This document shows, one piece after another, positions 1-13,080 of a stretch of DNA of 64,000 nt. The notes beneath the pieces were generated by a model, which saw only the letters and a list, made by a program, of their open reading frames with translations, was not told where the DNA came from and searched no databases. The translations under genes and the position numbers were made by a program. The stretch is from Nautilus pompilius (taxonomy: Eukaryota; Mollusca; Cephalopoda; Nautilida; Nautilidae): NCBI GenBank assembly GCA_018389105.1, contig JACATO010000925.1:558001-622000 (forward strand). Direction: 5' to 3'. Every line of letters begins with the position of its first letter. Within the stretch, counting starts at the first letter, position 1.

Positions 1-3000
1 TTATGATTTCAGTCAGTTTTATTTAATCTGAAAGGACAATTTAAAGAAATAATGGTATTTGGCAGTATATACCATGTGAGCAGAGATTGCTAACAGTGGG
101 TCAGTTGCAAAATGGTTCCAGGCAGGTTGACATTTCCCAATTGGTCTTTAGCCGACAATAAAACACCAGACCTACAGTGTCAATAATGGGTCCAGCAGAG
201 GTCATCTCCCAATGCAGTTGGCAATGATCAACAGCAGATGATCAGAGAAATAGTTCCTGCAAAACAAGGTTGACTGTTAGCCACACTAACCACACTTGGT
301 AGCAGTCGGGGGGGATGGGTGTCCAGACAAGACGACATGCAAGACTCTGCTAGATGTCCATATGTAGACTTTCCTTTACGCATTCATTATCACAATATGC
401 AGTTAGCCCGGGCAAAATTCATATTACTTGATAAAGGTCCAATGCAAACAAGTGATGCTTTTTTGATGGAAGTCTGTTTAATTTCAATTTCTTTGATGGC
501 AGGGCGGAAAGGACTCTGTCGCAGCTGATGTTGTGTAGTATGATTCTTATGATGACATAAACTTAATGTTTTGGAAAGAAATCAGGGCTGGCAGAAGGGC
601 TATCCCCACCAGGCCATTGTTGAGGTCCTTCTACCTCTCTACTAGGCAACTGGTTCATGTTTCTGTTGACAATGACAGGACATACAGGTTGGGGCTGTAG
701 CAGTTTTTTCTGGGGCCTATATCATCCCTGCAGAGGACTCTGGGCAGTTATTTTTCCAGGTCTGTTGATTCAGGAGTGGAAAACTCTCAGTTGGGTAAAT
801 CATCTTGTGACTTTTTTTTTCCTTCTTCTCCCAATGGATGTTGGTGCGAATTATTATGTCACACCTCCATTAACAAGTAATAAAATCCATGGGCTAATTT
901 TTGTAAGGAATAAATTGTTTTCTATAGCTTACTCTTGTGTTTCTTCACATGTGAAATTAAATATAAAGTGTGTGTGTGTGGTTGTTGTTGTTGTTTCTTC
1001 CATCATCCCTTATTTACTCCTTTTATATCCTCTCATATTACACAGTAGTCTGAAGTTTATGTATTGTGATCTTGGATACTTAGTCTAAGTCAGTGGTTAG
1101 CTCAGTTCAGCAGATCTGCTCATTTTCTGCTTCCCCAGCCAGTCGTCTTTATCAGGAGTTTGCTTATCAAAACATGTTTGAGTAGCTCATGAAACTACCG
1201 GAATGTGAGTGCTCTCGAATTCCCCGAAGATAAGTTGGATTTATTATTGCTTGCTAAACCCGAATCTAACAAAACCTGCATCCCAGACAAATTGTTTTGG
1301 AATGCAAGACTCTCTAATGCTTTACCAGTAGTAATGGCCTACTGGCAATCCAGCATTTTTAAAGGTACCAACTGATCTTCCCATGAATTTCTGCTAAAGC
1401 GTCATCTGTATTTATCAGGTTGCTCCCTCAGTTTATGCAAGCGTTCATGAAGGCACTGGCCTTGCAGCATTAATAGCTTCACACGTGTAACTATTTCTCT
1501 CCCTCCCTCTCCTCTCTTCCGTACATCTTTTTAAAAAATTCCTCAGATGTTTCACTGCTTAGGACAGTATCCTCAGCACCGCCCGCTGATGTTGGGTTCA
1601 CGGCTTTTGCGCATGTAATTGTTATTCATCTTGTGACTATTCTAGCTGAAGTCAGGCTAAAGTTGCTTCCATTCTAGTGTCAGCTTTAATTGTGGTATTT
1701 GCTTATTTATGTATTTCTATTAAATTTCTCTTGACTTTTCTATGCTATCTGTGTTTTGTAGCGCCATGTATATTTTTGTAAGCTAAGTGCATAATCTAAG
1801 GAAACAGAAAAGGTTTTCTTTAAAAAACCTTTCCCCTTGTCAGGCACTTGGTAAGCAATCCATCTGGGTTAACTGCTCTGCTCCTGCTCCATTCACACAT
1901 TTCCCCAATCTTCCTCCTATTAACTTGGAGTGTGTGGGTGTTAATTACCTTTACTTTTTAAGTGTTCCTTAACTAATCATACCTGATTATAGGTACACAC
2001 CACCACTTAATGGTGAACCTCCACCAGATTTAGGAGTCTGCTGTGTAATATAAGCCAAGAATCAATGTTAATTAGAGTAATTGCCAGTAAACACAGAAAA
2101 GTACTACCACTCATGTGGCCCCCACCTGCTCCTTTTAATCTCTTCCCCCTGTGAATATTGTACCTTTCTGTCGCTTTGATTCAGTTTGTACAACTTGTTT
2201 GTGAGTCCCACCCCCCTGTTCTTCTGTGTTTGGGGGAGCAAGTGAGGCAACTGCATCTACTAGGGGGCCCTCTAACTGTTTACTGAGTAGTGCAACTCAT
2301 TTTTCAGTTCTGAATATTTATTTTTAAAAACATTACCATGGTAAGAGAGCTTCCTAAAAAAGCAAATGTTACAAATTATTTGTATTTGTTTGCATATTTG
2401 AATGAATGAGCACCAGTGTCTGAGAAGTTAGAACCTCAGTCTGCTCCATGAAGCATGAAGTGGTAGACTTGAACTCCCTGCCACCAGATGCTAGTTTCTG
2501 GTAAACTCAACTTTACATGTGAGCATCTAGTGAAATAAACTAGGAAAATCAGTGACGTGATGCTGACCATACAGCATTTTTGGTATATTGTAGTCTTGAG
2601 GACCCAGCGTTTTCTGATAATAGCAGTTCTATGCACCATTTATGAAGTGGAATAGACCTCCTTCTTAAAGGATTGGGAGCAGAAAAATTAATTGAAACTT
2701 TGGTTGTTGAATCAACTAAACAGAAACCAGAGCAAACCTGATTGTTTTCATTGTTTGTCTAGTTACAGATAGAAGAATTGGAGTAATTGGGATGCAATAT
2801 ACTGATTTTCATTCTGAAAATAACAAAATGCAACAAACAAACAATAACAGCAATGTTTTTATTTTCTTTTATTGTTGGATTATAGTGTTAATCAATTTAG
2901 CAATCATATTGATGCCCATTTCTCTCTGCTGGGCTCTCTTGCATAAGTCACCATGCCATTCTTACTCTTCATTCAAATGAAGGGCTGATAGCCTGGTGAC

Positions 3001-4082
3001 TTTAGAGATGATTAAAGTGTTGAATGCGCCATCTGTAGATCAGCAAGCTGGTTGCTCATTGTAGAATTAGTTTCAGATTGTTAACCATGGTTGATAAAAC
3101 AATGGTTGTAAACTAAAATAATAATCGAAGAAACATTACCTAGAGGAAATTTTTTAAATGTTTGTGGAATGAGATTTAATATGGATTGTTTCTTCTCTGA
3201 CTAACAGCATTAAAAATTTTTTTCTAATAATTGTGGTTTCAAATGCATGCTTAATTTTGTTGGATTATAAAATAAAATTATGTATTTTGTATATAGTTCT
3301 TTAATGGCTTTATAAGATTGTTGATTCTTGATGTTTGTCTGTTTGTTTACTGTATGTGTGCGTGTGTGTTCTATTGTATTATTGGAACAGCCATTACGTT
3401 CTTGGTTTATTAGATATTCAAGGTGTTCAAACACCTTGAGCCTGAACATTCTCATCACCTTATGAATATGTTGATTTGACAAATTCTAAATATTCTTGGA
3501 AGTATGTTAAATTATATAATTTGATATTTTGGATATTATCTAAATTATTAATAGATTAATAAATGGAAAATGCTTGTTGACAATAGCTCATGCAGATAAT
3601 AAAGTAGTTTGATATGTCAGGCACAGTGGGTGAATTTGATACTAATTTTTAAACTTGTTTACTTGGATAGGAATGGACTATAATAAGGAAATTTTAAACA
3701 TGCCTGCCACATTTCCTTTCTTTTTAATATATATGTATACTATTAAGGTTTGATAAAAAGTTTTTCAATGAACTCTAATTTTAAATGGGTGACTTGGAGA
3801 GTGTGTGTGAGAGAGTGTGTGTGTGCTTTCACTTATTACAGCAACACATTGATTCATATAGAATCTGATTTTGTTTAGCTAATTATAATGTAAACGAATA
3901 CTAACTTCAGTTTTAATTAATGGTCTGTCTCAAGTGAGCATAATGAATTTTTAAATTCTTCGTGATTACATGGTTCCGGAATTGTTTGAGTACACTTATG
4001 GCTAATCTGACTCAGATTTATACGAATATTTTGTCTCTCTCTATGAAAGAAAATTTCTAAAAAAAAAAAATTTCCTGTTACC
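1..4082. other. Non-coding stretch, probably intronic; no gene seen
   Basis: This is AT-rich sequence with no recognisable domain on either strand. The longest open frame (657-1088, + strand, 143 codons) is hydrophobic, resembles no family I know, and runs through a GT/GTT microsatellite near 968-993 that codes a valine run, so I treat it as chance. A short mixed GT/GA repeat lies near 3800-3826. Confidence 0.6.
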
Positions 4083-4086
4083 TTAA

Positions 4087-4662
4087 CTCTTTCCCTGTTA
4101 AGGTTTATTTAGTTTATACCCCTAAAATGTCCAACTTTTAAATATTTCTGCACTTTTTGTTAGCAGAAATAAACAACCTTAATTGACACAAAGCTTAGTT
4201 TATATTCTTCTTTGATGTGCTTCACAATGTTTCAGTAATACTTTTTCGCAGAATCATAAATGTCAAAGCATCTCATTTCGCAGAGAGGTGCATTGCAATG
4301 CTCGTAGAACTCTTTGAGTATCACAACAAAACCCCTCACCTTTATTGCATACCCCCGCAGCTTCTTTCTGGGTCTGAAACAGCAATTATTTTGGAATTGT
4401 GCAGAAAACCGATCTCTCTCTTCCTCATGGGCGTCGCCATTTCTTTACCAGAAAACGATGCAGTTTCCATTAACACATTCACTCCTCTGTTGACAGATGA
4501 TTTGGAATTCCTCCAAGGACACTCACCAATATAAACCAATGATTTCCAGTGCTACTAACCAGCCATCTATTGAGTGTCACAAAAAATTTGTTAGATTGGT
4601 GATCTCCAGTTATGGTAGTTGGTTGGATGTGATTGGAGATCTCCGACTTTGCGGGGAAAGAG
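4087..4662. mobile_element. piggyBac-like MITE flanked by TTAA
   Basis: A 576-bp segment lies exactly between two TTAA tetranucleotides (4083-4086 and 4663-4666). Its ends are imperfect inverted repeats: the left end reads ctctttccctg and the reverse complement of the right end reads ctctttccccg, a 10 of 11 match. TTAA target duplication with a short, pyrimidine-rich inverted end is the hallmark of piggyBac-type elements. The inside has no transposase; the 105-codon open frame at 4217-4534 resembles nothing I know. The segment has more CpG and GC than its surroundings, which fits an inserted element. The short inverted ends are the weak point: chance TTAA pairs are common in AT-rich DNA. Confidence 0.45.
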
Positions 4663-4666
4663 TTAA

Positions 4667-7600
4667 CCACGTTACAAATAAGAGTCCATTTTCCATGAGT
4701 AGTACACTACTGCATGTACATTCAATTATCTAAGCACAGCACATGTATGCATGCAACTGCCCTTTTTAAAATTGTACTATGTATACTAGTGATTGTATTA
4801 CTCTGATGTTGGTAAAGCAAAGCATTAAGTTTATCTGTATTATGCTGTTTATTTCTACATTAATTTTAAGTGCTCCCTCTTGTCATGGCATTGATTGAAC
4901 ATTCTATTTTACCAGCTGTGAGCTTTAGCCTCTGGTTAACTGACTGTCAGATAAGCTGAGATGGCACAAACGTCAGTCACACAACAGCAGATACTTTTTA
5001 AAAAGAAACGAACATGCTGGGTGAATTTCTGTGGTAGAAATATTTATGAATTTCTGCGATGGTCTGGAAACAGAATGGAGAGCCTGGTGCAATAGCACTA
5101 ACTAGATTGCTGTCTCCACTGAATGTCTCATAAAATATTCATTGAGTCATCCATCGTCTCCCCCATTGACAAAGTTTAGCAATATAGAGCCACCACTACT
5201 ATACATATTTTATCTCCTTGACAGGCATCTGCAATCTTTGATGTGCCTATTAGCCTGGTGGTTGGCTTATGTCAAAGATAGGAATCAGACATTGGTTTCT
5301 CGAGCCTTCTGCTGAGACCGACTTGGTCTACGGATATTTGTCAGCATTTTAAAAAGTTTCCAAAAAAATTGTTGGTACGCAAACCTTTTTTCACTGAATG
5401 CATCAATAGGGTGCTGAGCTTTTGTAATAATTTCCGATTATTGGTAAATGGCATTTTGAAAAGTTTCCCCCACAACTAGGCAACAAAATATCAAGAATTG
5501 TTTTTATCTAAATGCTTTGTCGACTAAATGGGTTTGATTCACAAACCATCCACAGCATGATATCTGTCTCACTATGACAAAAGTTAACAGCAGTGGTAGC
5601 AGTACCTGGATTTCTTTTACAGAAAGGGGGGGGGGGGTTCAAGTGTAAGTGCTTCTGTTTGAATGGAGAATTTTAAAACCTGTGATTAAATTACCAAATA
5701 GCACTTCTAAAAAATTGTCTTTAACGCTTTGAATATTTTGGTGTATATATATAATATGGAGCCATTGCGGCTGTAGTTCAGTGCATTTATTTACTCAATT
5801 GTATTTTCAGTGGCAGCATAAAAAATAAATAATCTTTTTTATTAAAAAAAACTATTTTCAGTTGGTTTAGTTGTATTATTTTTAAATAACAACATTGGTA
5901 AATGCATTTTTAAAATGAAATTTTGTAAACAAAATTTTTAAAAAAACTGACACTTTACTGGATAGAAACGGAATGTATTTCATTGCTTTTCCTTGTCTTC
6001 TGCTGATGACCTTGTGAATACCTCATGATTCCAGTAAAAATAATTTGGCCAGCTCCGGCAAATTAAATTAAAGAATGTGACTGGAGAGAAATCAATATTC
6101 ACTTTGTGAATTGGTCCAACAAACTTATTGATGTCACCTAAAAACATTGGCTGAGTTCCTGTCTACGGCCTCTGTAGGCTGAGCATCATCTTCAGATTCT
6201 GAGTGGAGCTAACTGGTGCAGGCATAAAAATGTAGTCTATTTCTGCGTTTGGTAGATTATTGAAATTATTTTAATTTCAAGTATTTTTTCAAACAAGTTA
6301 GTACCTTTTGTCTAGCTCCCTAAACAAAAGAATAGAAACGGAAAAAAAAATAAAGGTGTAATTTTGATATCTATATGAGATGAATATAATACTGATAATT
6401 TGTTAAATGTTGATATGAGATGTGGTGGATAGTTTGATGGGTATTCATGTGTTTCAGTGCTATTTTGTGTTATAATGATGCAGTTTGATGACCTCCAAAC
6501 AAGCAGATTGAAACAACAACAACAACAGGTTAGGGAATATCTGTTTGTATATTTTTATTGTTTTAATTCGAAAATATAATACTGAATAATTTTGAGGTGA
6601 AGTTCTTTGAAATTCTCTTTCACTATTATGAACTTTGCAGCACTTTCGAATGTTCATTTGATTTTTCTTGCTGTCTCCTCAGTTTTGATGATTTGACAGC
6701 ATTGACTGTTATGTAGAGGAAGGCAATACCGTGATTTACTTTGGTCAGTAGTCCAGTTTCTCCTGGTTTAACGGTGGCTAGATTAATTTCTCTGCTGATT
6801 TACTAACACAATGCAATAATAACTGAATCTATGAGCTTGTCGGCTCCATGATTAAACGATGTGGCTCTAACGATGATTATTGAAATTGGCTCTATTTCTT
6901 TTATTAACTTGCATGATACCAAATACAATTTTACTCTACCTTGAGGCAGTTTTTAGTGAATCTACTTATTGTAAACAGTTTTTTGGAATGGTTAACTTGT
7001 CTAGTAGTAAAGAATTTATAGCAAATTTGCATGCGTGTGTGTGTGTGTGTGTTACTTTTCATCTAGTTTAGGTCATGGCTCATCTTTTGATTTCAGTTGT
7101 GATTTTAGGTGATGTATTTGATTCCTTAAATTTCATTCATCATTTGACTATTTTTTCCTAACTAATTATTTATGATCCATTTATTTAGGAAGCCAGATGT
7201 GACTGACTGTCAAAGAGTGATCTTGGATCAATTGGGTTACCTTATTTGATATGACTAACACTTGGTAAAATAGATTAAAAAAAGTGAAATATATAAGGAA
7301 GTTGTATTTTTCTCATTGTCTGATTATTGTTTGGCTTCATAGATTGAGCCATCCTGACCTTTTAAGGATATTACAGGAAATTAAGCTTAACTGTATTGTG
7401 ATGCCTTAGCAGTGCTTGTTGAAAGGGGTGGATGTCTCAATGCATAGAATACCAGTACATCTAAAATCTAGGGTGATGGGATTTCTATAAAATGGGTTTT
7501 ATGAACTGTTTGCATCACCCTGTGCTAAGTATATTGTTACTGTCAGTATCTAAGAAAAAATAAACCATGGAATTCTTTGGGAGGGCGATTCATATGCGTG

Positions 7601-8275
7601 CGCACACAAAAATTATGCATTATCCAATGGAAAAGATAATTATAAGGATGATCATGCAAGATCTGAGCTATGAAAAACTTGTAGCACATTCTGTCACGCA
7701 TATGTATGTATTCTGGCAATCATATGCTCTAATAATCTGAGTATACAGGATATTCCATTGTTAAGTCTGTAATTTGTGTGAGGGGGGGCACTGATTGACT
7801 TCAAGGAAATCGCTAGTTCTATTAAAATAAAATTGCTGAACTATGTAATTGCTCACCTAAATTATTTGATGGCCCCTATTTTACTTGTTACTTATTAAAA
7901 AAGATCATTTATTTAACAAACATTTTTATTTAAAGCTGTACAAAATTATAGTTAAATTAATTTTTCCCCCCCCCAGATACATCTTATTTGTTTTTGTTTT
8001 TATCTAGAATGCGTTGTCTTTAAGATAAACATCAGCACGAGATCCCGATTAACTGGATTTTCTCTTGCTTTCACTTGTGTTTTTTTTTTCTTTCTTTTAC
8101 TGCATACTGATCCTATAAAAAGACTGACATTTGGAAAATGGCTAATGATTGTAGGGAGACTTAAGTGACAAACCTCTAACTCAGCAGGCATTGGCCGTTA
8201 ACCAATAAAGATGTACAATTTTTAATTCATTGTTTTCCTCGATAAAAATTAAAACAAATATAGCTTGGATTTTGC

Positions 8276-8309
<34 letters not shown>

Positions 8310-10099
8310 CCATCTGATTCTGTTGTTGTTTTTTTCATTTTTTGCATGATTTAAAAATGGGTCTGCCCTTTGTTTAAAACTGTAATAGTCAAAATGCGTC
8401 ACCAACGTTTCCAGGGCAGTAATCACATTTTGATAGATATTTTATCGATTATTGCTCTGCAGTATTTTACCATGATGATATATATTTATATAAATAAATA
8501 AAAATATGACAGTGTCAATAAGGAAATGTAATTTTGCTATACTGTGAGCAGCAGATTTTCTGATTTGAGACGCATCCAATAAATTTCGATGGTTTGCAGT
8601 TACTTAAACTGTAAATTTCTCCATAGTTAAGGAATTTAATTTCTCATTGAAAAGCGGAGTTGAGCACAAGTTAATGGTAGTCTGGAGGGTCTTGGAGAAT
8701 TCCAACTGCTACTGCTGCTCTGTGGCATAATTCGTTTACTTCTGATGGGCAGATTTTTCGACAGATCAAATTTTTATTGATAACTAAAGCACCAGTAATT
8801 TAGTGTGGATATGGATCCGGTTTAATAACATCTACGGAACAAAGCATTTGAAAGTTTAGTTCATGTGGAAAATTAATGTTGCTTTGATAGGTAGGCATTA
8901 TCAAGCTTTGGAAGCAATGTCAGTACATTAGAGAATATATCTATCTATTTTAATGAAAGGTTGTTTTCCTTTCTTAATCTGTCTTCCACTGGAGGAAAAA
9001 AAAAAGACACATACTTAATGATGACCAAAGACTAAAAGACGACATGGTATTTTGCATTATTTACTATCCACCATGTAAAGATGGTCTGTGGGTTCATAGC
9101 TGTCATTAAAGATTACTAATATTCCTCTTTGGCTTGGGTGCATGGCTTTTATACGATTGTGGAAATTTTTGTTTTCTATTCAGTGTTGAAATTTAAAATT
9201 AAAAGTGGTGCGTCTTTACAAATGCTATAAGTAATAGCACAAATCTTTAAGATCCTTTGCCAGAGAGGGTTAATTCCTAGTCGGTCATATTTTCACTGAT
9301 GCTAGGATTTAGCTATCAGAAGTCAGTGTGTGCTTACTGCGTACAGTATGTAGCTTCTTGTGTAGAAGGTTTGGTTATCAACATTTTGCATTGAATTAGA
9401 AGGTTGGTGTGAGTATTTGAGAATTAAAAAAACACATTTCCACAGTGCAATGCTATAGAAGCACTAGAGAAGGAGTTGATGATGCATGTCTAAGTTGCTA
9501 CAACTGCAAATGCTATTTACAGTAAAAAAAAATACATAGCCACATTTTTTTCAAAGTCCGGTTTGAGGAGGACAAAACTACACAACTAATATTTCTCGGT
9601 GCAGTTTAATAAATGGACTATTTTTCTTGAAATGCTGCATTTTCTCATTGATGACATTTTAACATTATGCTTTAAGATGTATTACTAAACTATCACTTGA
9701 AACAATTTTAGTGCAAGAATTTAATTTCCTAGTATTTTAATAATTAATAATGCTTTTAAATGATTGTTTTAAATTTGCAAGCCCTGACTGTGAAGTAGTG
9801 CAAGTAGTTAAAAGTGAAGGAAGATTCCTTCAAAAACATTCTTGCTATTTTATTCTTTATTTACATATATCGTATTTCGTATGAAAATGTTTTCTCCTCT
9901 TTCTCTCCCTCACTACATCCTAGAAACTTCTACTTGTCAAATTCTCCTGCCATATAAAAACACTTAATTTGCTTTTTTTTCTTTTCTTTCCAACATGTTA
10001 TACATAATGGAAAATGCATTATTCCAACAAAAACAAACAAACAAGAGTATTGCATTGTAAGTAACTATTTATCTTGCAAGTAGTTTCAAAGCTGATTGA
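4667..10099. other. Non-coding stretch with simple repeats
   Basis: No gene is recognisable here. The stretch holds an 11-base poly-G run (5627-5637), a GT repeat near 7032-7051, a longer TG repeat at 8277-8308, and scattered poly-A and poly-T runs. The few open frames above 60 codons have no family resemblance and are interrupted by low-complexity sequence. Confidence 0.6.
8277..8308. repeat. (TG)n microsatellite
   Basis: An uninterrupted run of about 16 TG dinucleotides is read directly from the sequence. It is the longest perfect dinucleotide tract noticed in the window. Confidence 0.95.
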
Positions 10100-10560
10100 C
10101 ATTGGACTCTTGGATCTAATTCATCCCACACAAGTCCACTGGAGTTCAGATTTGGAGATTGAGGGATTAAACCGTGGTTGTTTTAAGAAGTCCTGATTCT
10201 TTTCTAGCAGGGTACTGAGCTTTGCATCATTATCTTGTCATGCAAACATGTCCTGATGGAATTTCATAGTGTTGAAGAATATTGTAGTACTTCTCTCTTG
10301 TAAGAACACCATTTTTTATTAAGTCACCAGCTGAATATCCAGCAAAACAATGCACACTTCTACATTTTTCCACAGTGTGCTTAATTGTAGAGCAAATGTA
10401 GCTCTCTTTATTCCTTTCTCTGGCTTATCCCATCATTGTTTAGAAATAAATATTCCAAATTCGTTCTTGTCTAACTTCAGTACATTGCACCATTGCTTCA
10501 AGGTGTAGTTTTGATTTTGTTTAGGTCAGTCAAAAGTAATGGAATGAGCTTCTGCAGCCA
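10100..10560 (-). pseudogene. Decayed Tc1-like transposase fragment
   Basis: Read on the minus strand, broken frames match the catalytic half of a Tc1-family DDE transposase in the expected order. Around 10450-10510 is a segment like the strand containing the first catalytic Asp. At 10250-10318 is GVLTREKYYNILQHYEIPSG, typical of the GxLxxExYxxIL motif. Next comes QDND, the second catalytic site, followed by an approximation of the linker. At 10105-10162 is QSPNLNSSGLVWDELDPRV, where the family has QSPDLNPIELxWDELD. Several frame changes and stops separate these blocks, and the Asp of SPDLN reads Asn, so it is long dead. I found no clear inverted repeats around it. The similarity is to a plain DNA transposon and I am confident of the family but not of the exact ends. 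Confidence 0.75.
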
Positions 10561-11734
10561 GTCATTCTAAGAACTAGATATTTTTTAGGTAAAAACTAAA
10601 GCTGAGGTGCTAACCACTGCAGAGAAATTCTGGTCAATGTTTAATTGGCTGCCTGTCGAGAAAGGATTTAATGTAGAGTAGACTTGAGTTAACCTGTTTT
10701 TTTGTCTTCCATGGCTTTTTTTCTCTCTCCCTCTTTAGCCTTTTAAGTTCATGCTTTAGCTAGTTGGCTTCTTTGCTCGTATACACTCTTCTGTAACTCC
10801 ATCAGCTTCCACAATTCTTCATTTGGACAAAGCAGTCATTAATAATGAGGTAAATTAAAAGTTATGCAAAAAACAAAGTATGAGCTAACAATTATTTAAA
10901 TTGGAAGTAGCAAAGAATATTAGATAAGCATGATAACATCATGCATTCTTTATTAACTAATTGTAACATTCTTAGTAGTAACCTGCTGGGCTCATAATTA
11001 TGAAAAAAGAATGTGCTGTCACAGTGAATGGTTTGTATGTTCTGTTGCAAAACTTATTTGTTGGCATAATTCTTACTAAAGTTCTAAAAAAAAAGAGTAG
11101 TGTTTTTATACAATTTGATATAATTTTGATTTCCAATGTATATTCAGATGTTTTCCTCAATTTTATGGAAAACAATTGTGTGAAATTGGGGGGAACTAAT
11201 AAAAGCAACAAACAATGTAAAAGGTCTCTCACTGTATTCTTCTTGTCTGTATTGGATAATGTAGCACCAGGGAACAGTTGCATCGCACCCATCAGTTTGC
11301 TATATATTCTGGTGGTTGACAGTATAATGGCTTCTTTACAATTTTTTTGTTAATTGATTGTTCATCTTGTGAAAAAAAAGAAGAAGAAGAAAATATCAGA
11401 TATAACGTTTTGGGTGAAAGTAGTTGGCAGTTATTTTTACTGAACATAATATATAACCTGGATGAAGTGGTGCAGCTTTAATAATAGTTTTTCTGTCTGA
11501 TTACATTGGTTATATTTAATAGTAAAACTTGGACTTTTTACTTTTATTTTTAAATATAGAGAATGCTTGAAATCAATTGAGAAAATACATGCAGACTGAC
11601 TGGATGGTACATACCAGTGGAAAATGTAATTTGTTTAAACGTTCATTATTCTTTTAGTCTCATTAAAGCTGGAAATGAATGATTCCAACTTATTAGAATC
11701 ATAGTACAAGGCAGCAGATTTCAAGTTAAGAATA
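10561..11734. other. Non-coding stretch
   Basis: Two open frames of 106 and 117 codons overlap on opposite strands (10972-11292 minus, 11000-11353 plus). Neither resembles a known family, and such mirrored frames are expected by chance, so I do not call a gene. Confidence 0.55.
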
Positions 11735-11990
11735 ACTTCCAAATGTCTACTACAGTAACAAAGTCTCAGGTTGTCTGTCTTGTAGGCACCGGTTATATGT
11801 TAAACCTTCACATGTCCTGCTGAAGTAACAAAATTCCAAGTTGTGTCTGTCTTTTAGACACCTGTATATGCTAAACTTCCAAATGTCCTGCTGAGGTAAC
11901 AAAGTCTCAGGTTCTGTCTCGCAGATACCTGTGTATGTTAAACCTCCAAATGTCCTGCTGAATCTATCTCTTGTAGGTACCGATGTATGT
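11735..11990. repeat. Diverged tandem repeat, period about 70 bp, roughly 3.6 copies
   Basis: The phrase aaatgtcctgctga recurs in diverged form at 11741, 11811, 11881 and 11948, giving spacings of 70, 70 and 67 bp. Between them, each unit carries a gtaacaaagtctcaggtt-like block, a gtctgtcttgtagacacc-like block and a tatatgttaaacctt-like block. Copies differ by substitutions and short indels. I see no open frame that spans the units. Confidence 0.85.
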
Positions 11991-12544
11991 TAAAAATAAC
12001 AAAAATGAAAGACTATATGGTTGGCTACACTGTCTTTGTTGATCTCATAAGTGTGATAGACACATCCTCGTATAATACGCCAGAAAGAAATATAAATGAA
12101 AGTAGAGACAATTAAACTGATGAATTACTGAGCAATTAAATGTGTTAATTTCATGGTAATTACCATTGAGCATCAACTGTAGAGAGAGATTGAGACTATA
12201 TAATGACATTCCATTTTCTTTAATTCTTTCTGGGGGCAGACACTGGATTTTACATTCATAAAAGGACAGACAATTTTTTTGCCTGAAAATATGTCAAAAA
12301 ACATACTAGGAAATCATGGAATAACTCAAATAGCATAAGTTACTTGTGCAGTTCAGTGATCTAAATGAAATGGAGTTATGTCCAAAAAATGAAAGGAAAA
12401 ATTTAACCTAAACTGCGTAAAGTAAGATGTGATTACTCTCTGTCCACTAAAGCATTCCACTCGACACAGGAATGATGATGCAGTGCTGGCAGTAGATGGT
12501 CTTTATTGTAACCAGAAGGGGTTTTTCAGCCACTTCTATAAACA
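11991..12544. other. Non-coding stretch
   Basis: AT-rich sequence between the 70-bp tandem repeat and the coding-like patch. I recognise no gene, RNA or repeat in it. Confidence 0.5.
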
Positions 12545-13080
12545 GCACATGGGTCTTCTTTCCCTTTTCTATCTTTATCATCATTTGATGGTTTTTGTTA
12601 TCAGGATGTACTGTACTGTCACTTTTCCCCTAAACTCTATCATGGCCTTTTCACTGCTGATGTACTTCTTCCTGAAGGTTCGTGATGGCAACATCGAGAA
12701 GTCTAATTGTGAACAGCTGGTCTCTGTTAGGATTATCAGAGGCAGGCGCTGGCTGTTGTTGCAGATTTGCCAATACTGATTCCTTTTCTGAATCTCTAAT
12801 GCCATGACTTTTGACACCTTTGTACATTCAGTCTGTCTGTCTGGTTGATGGATGGAACTCAATGTGATGTTTACCACTATGAAAATTCATCACCTTTGTT
12901 GTCTGTCCAGGCATTGTCTTCTGTGGCTGCTTCCATCCACACATGTACAACATACCAGCCGGTCTCTTCTGCCATCTGGTGGAAAAGTTCTCTGGGATGA
13001 GTTTAAAAAAGAAGTCAGTCAGCCTTGCATAATTAGCAACATTAATCTTCAGATCAACCAGCTGGAAAAATGGCGACACA
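12545..13080 (-). pseudogene. Coding-like patch of unknown identity, frameshifted
   Basis: This patch is richer in GC than its surroundings. On the minus strand it gives two overlapping open frames: 83 codons (13079 down to 12828) and 98 codons (12877 down to 12581). They could be one ancestral reading frame broken by a frameshift near 12850. The first begins MSPFFQLVDLKINVANYA and contains MLYMCGWKQPQKTMPG; the second contains SMLPSRTFRKKYISSEKAM. I do not recognise the family and see no metal-binding, catalytic or membrane motif. Other strand and frame combinations give similar lengths (12429-12779 and 12852-13103 on the plus strand), so chance cannot be excluded. It may be a fragment of a retrocopy, an unidentified transposon protein, or noise. 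Confidence 0.3.

Noticed and set aside
657-1088. 143-codon plus-strand open frame
   Set aside because: No family resemblance, ends in a microsatellite-coded valine run, and has no splice or conservation signal.
1090-1115. gtggttagctcagttcagcag, reminiscent of a tRNA A box
   Set aside because: No B box or cloverleaf follows at the right distance.
10972-11353. Overlapping open frames of 106 and 117 codons on opposite strands
   Set aside because: Neither matches a known family, and mirrored frames of this size are expected in sequence with few stop triplets.
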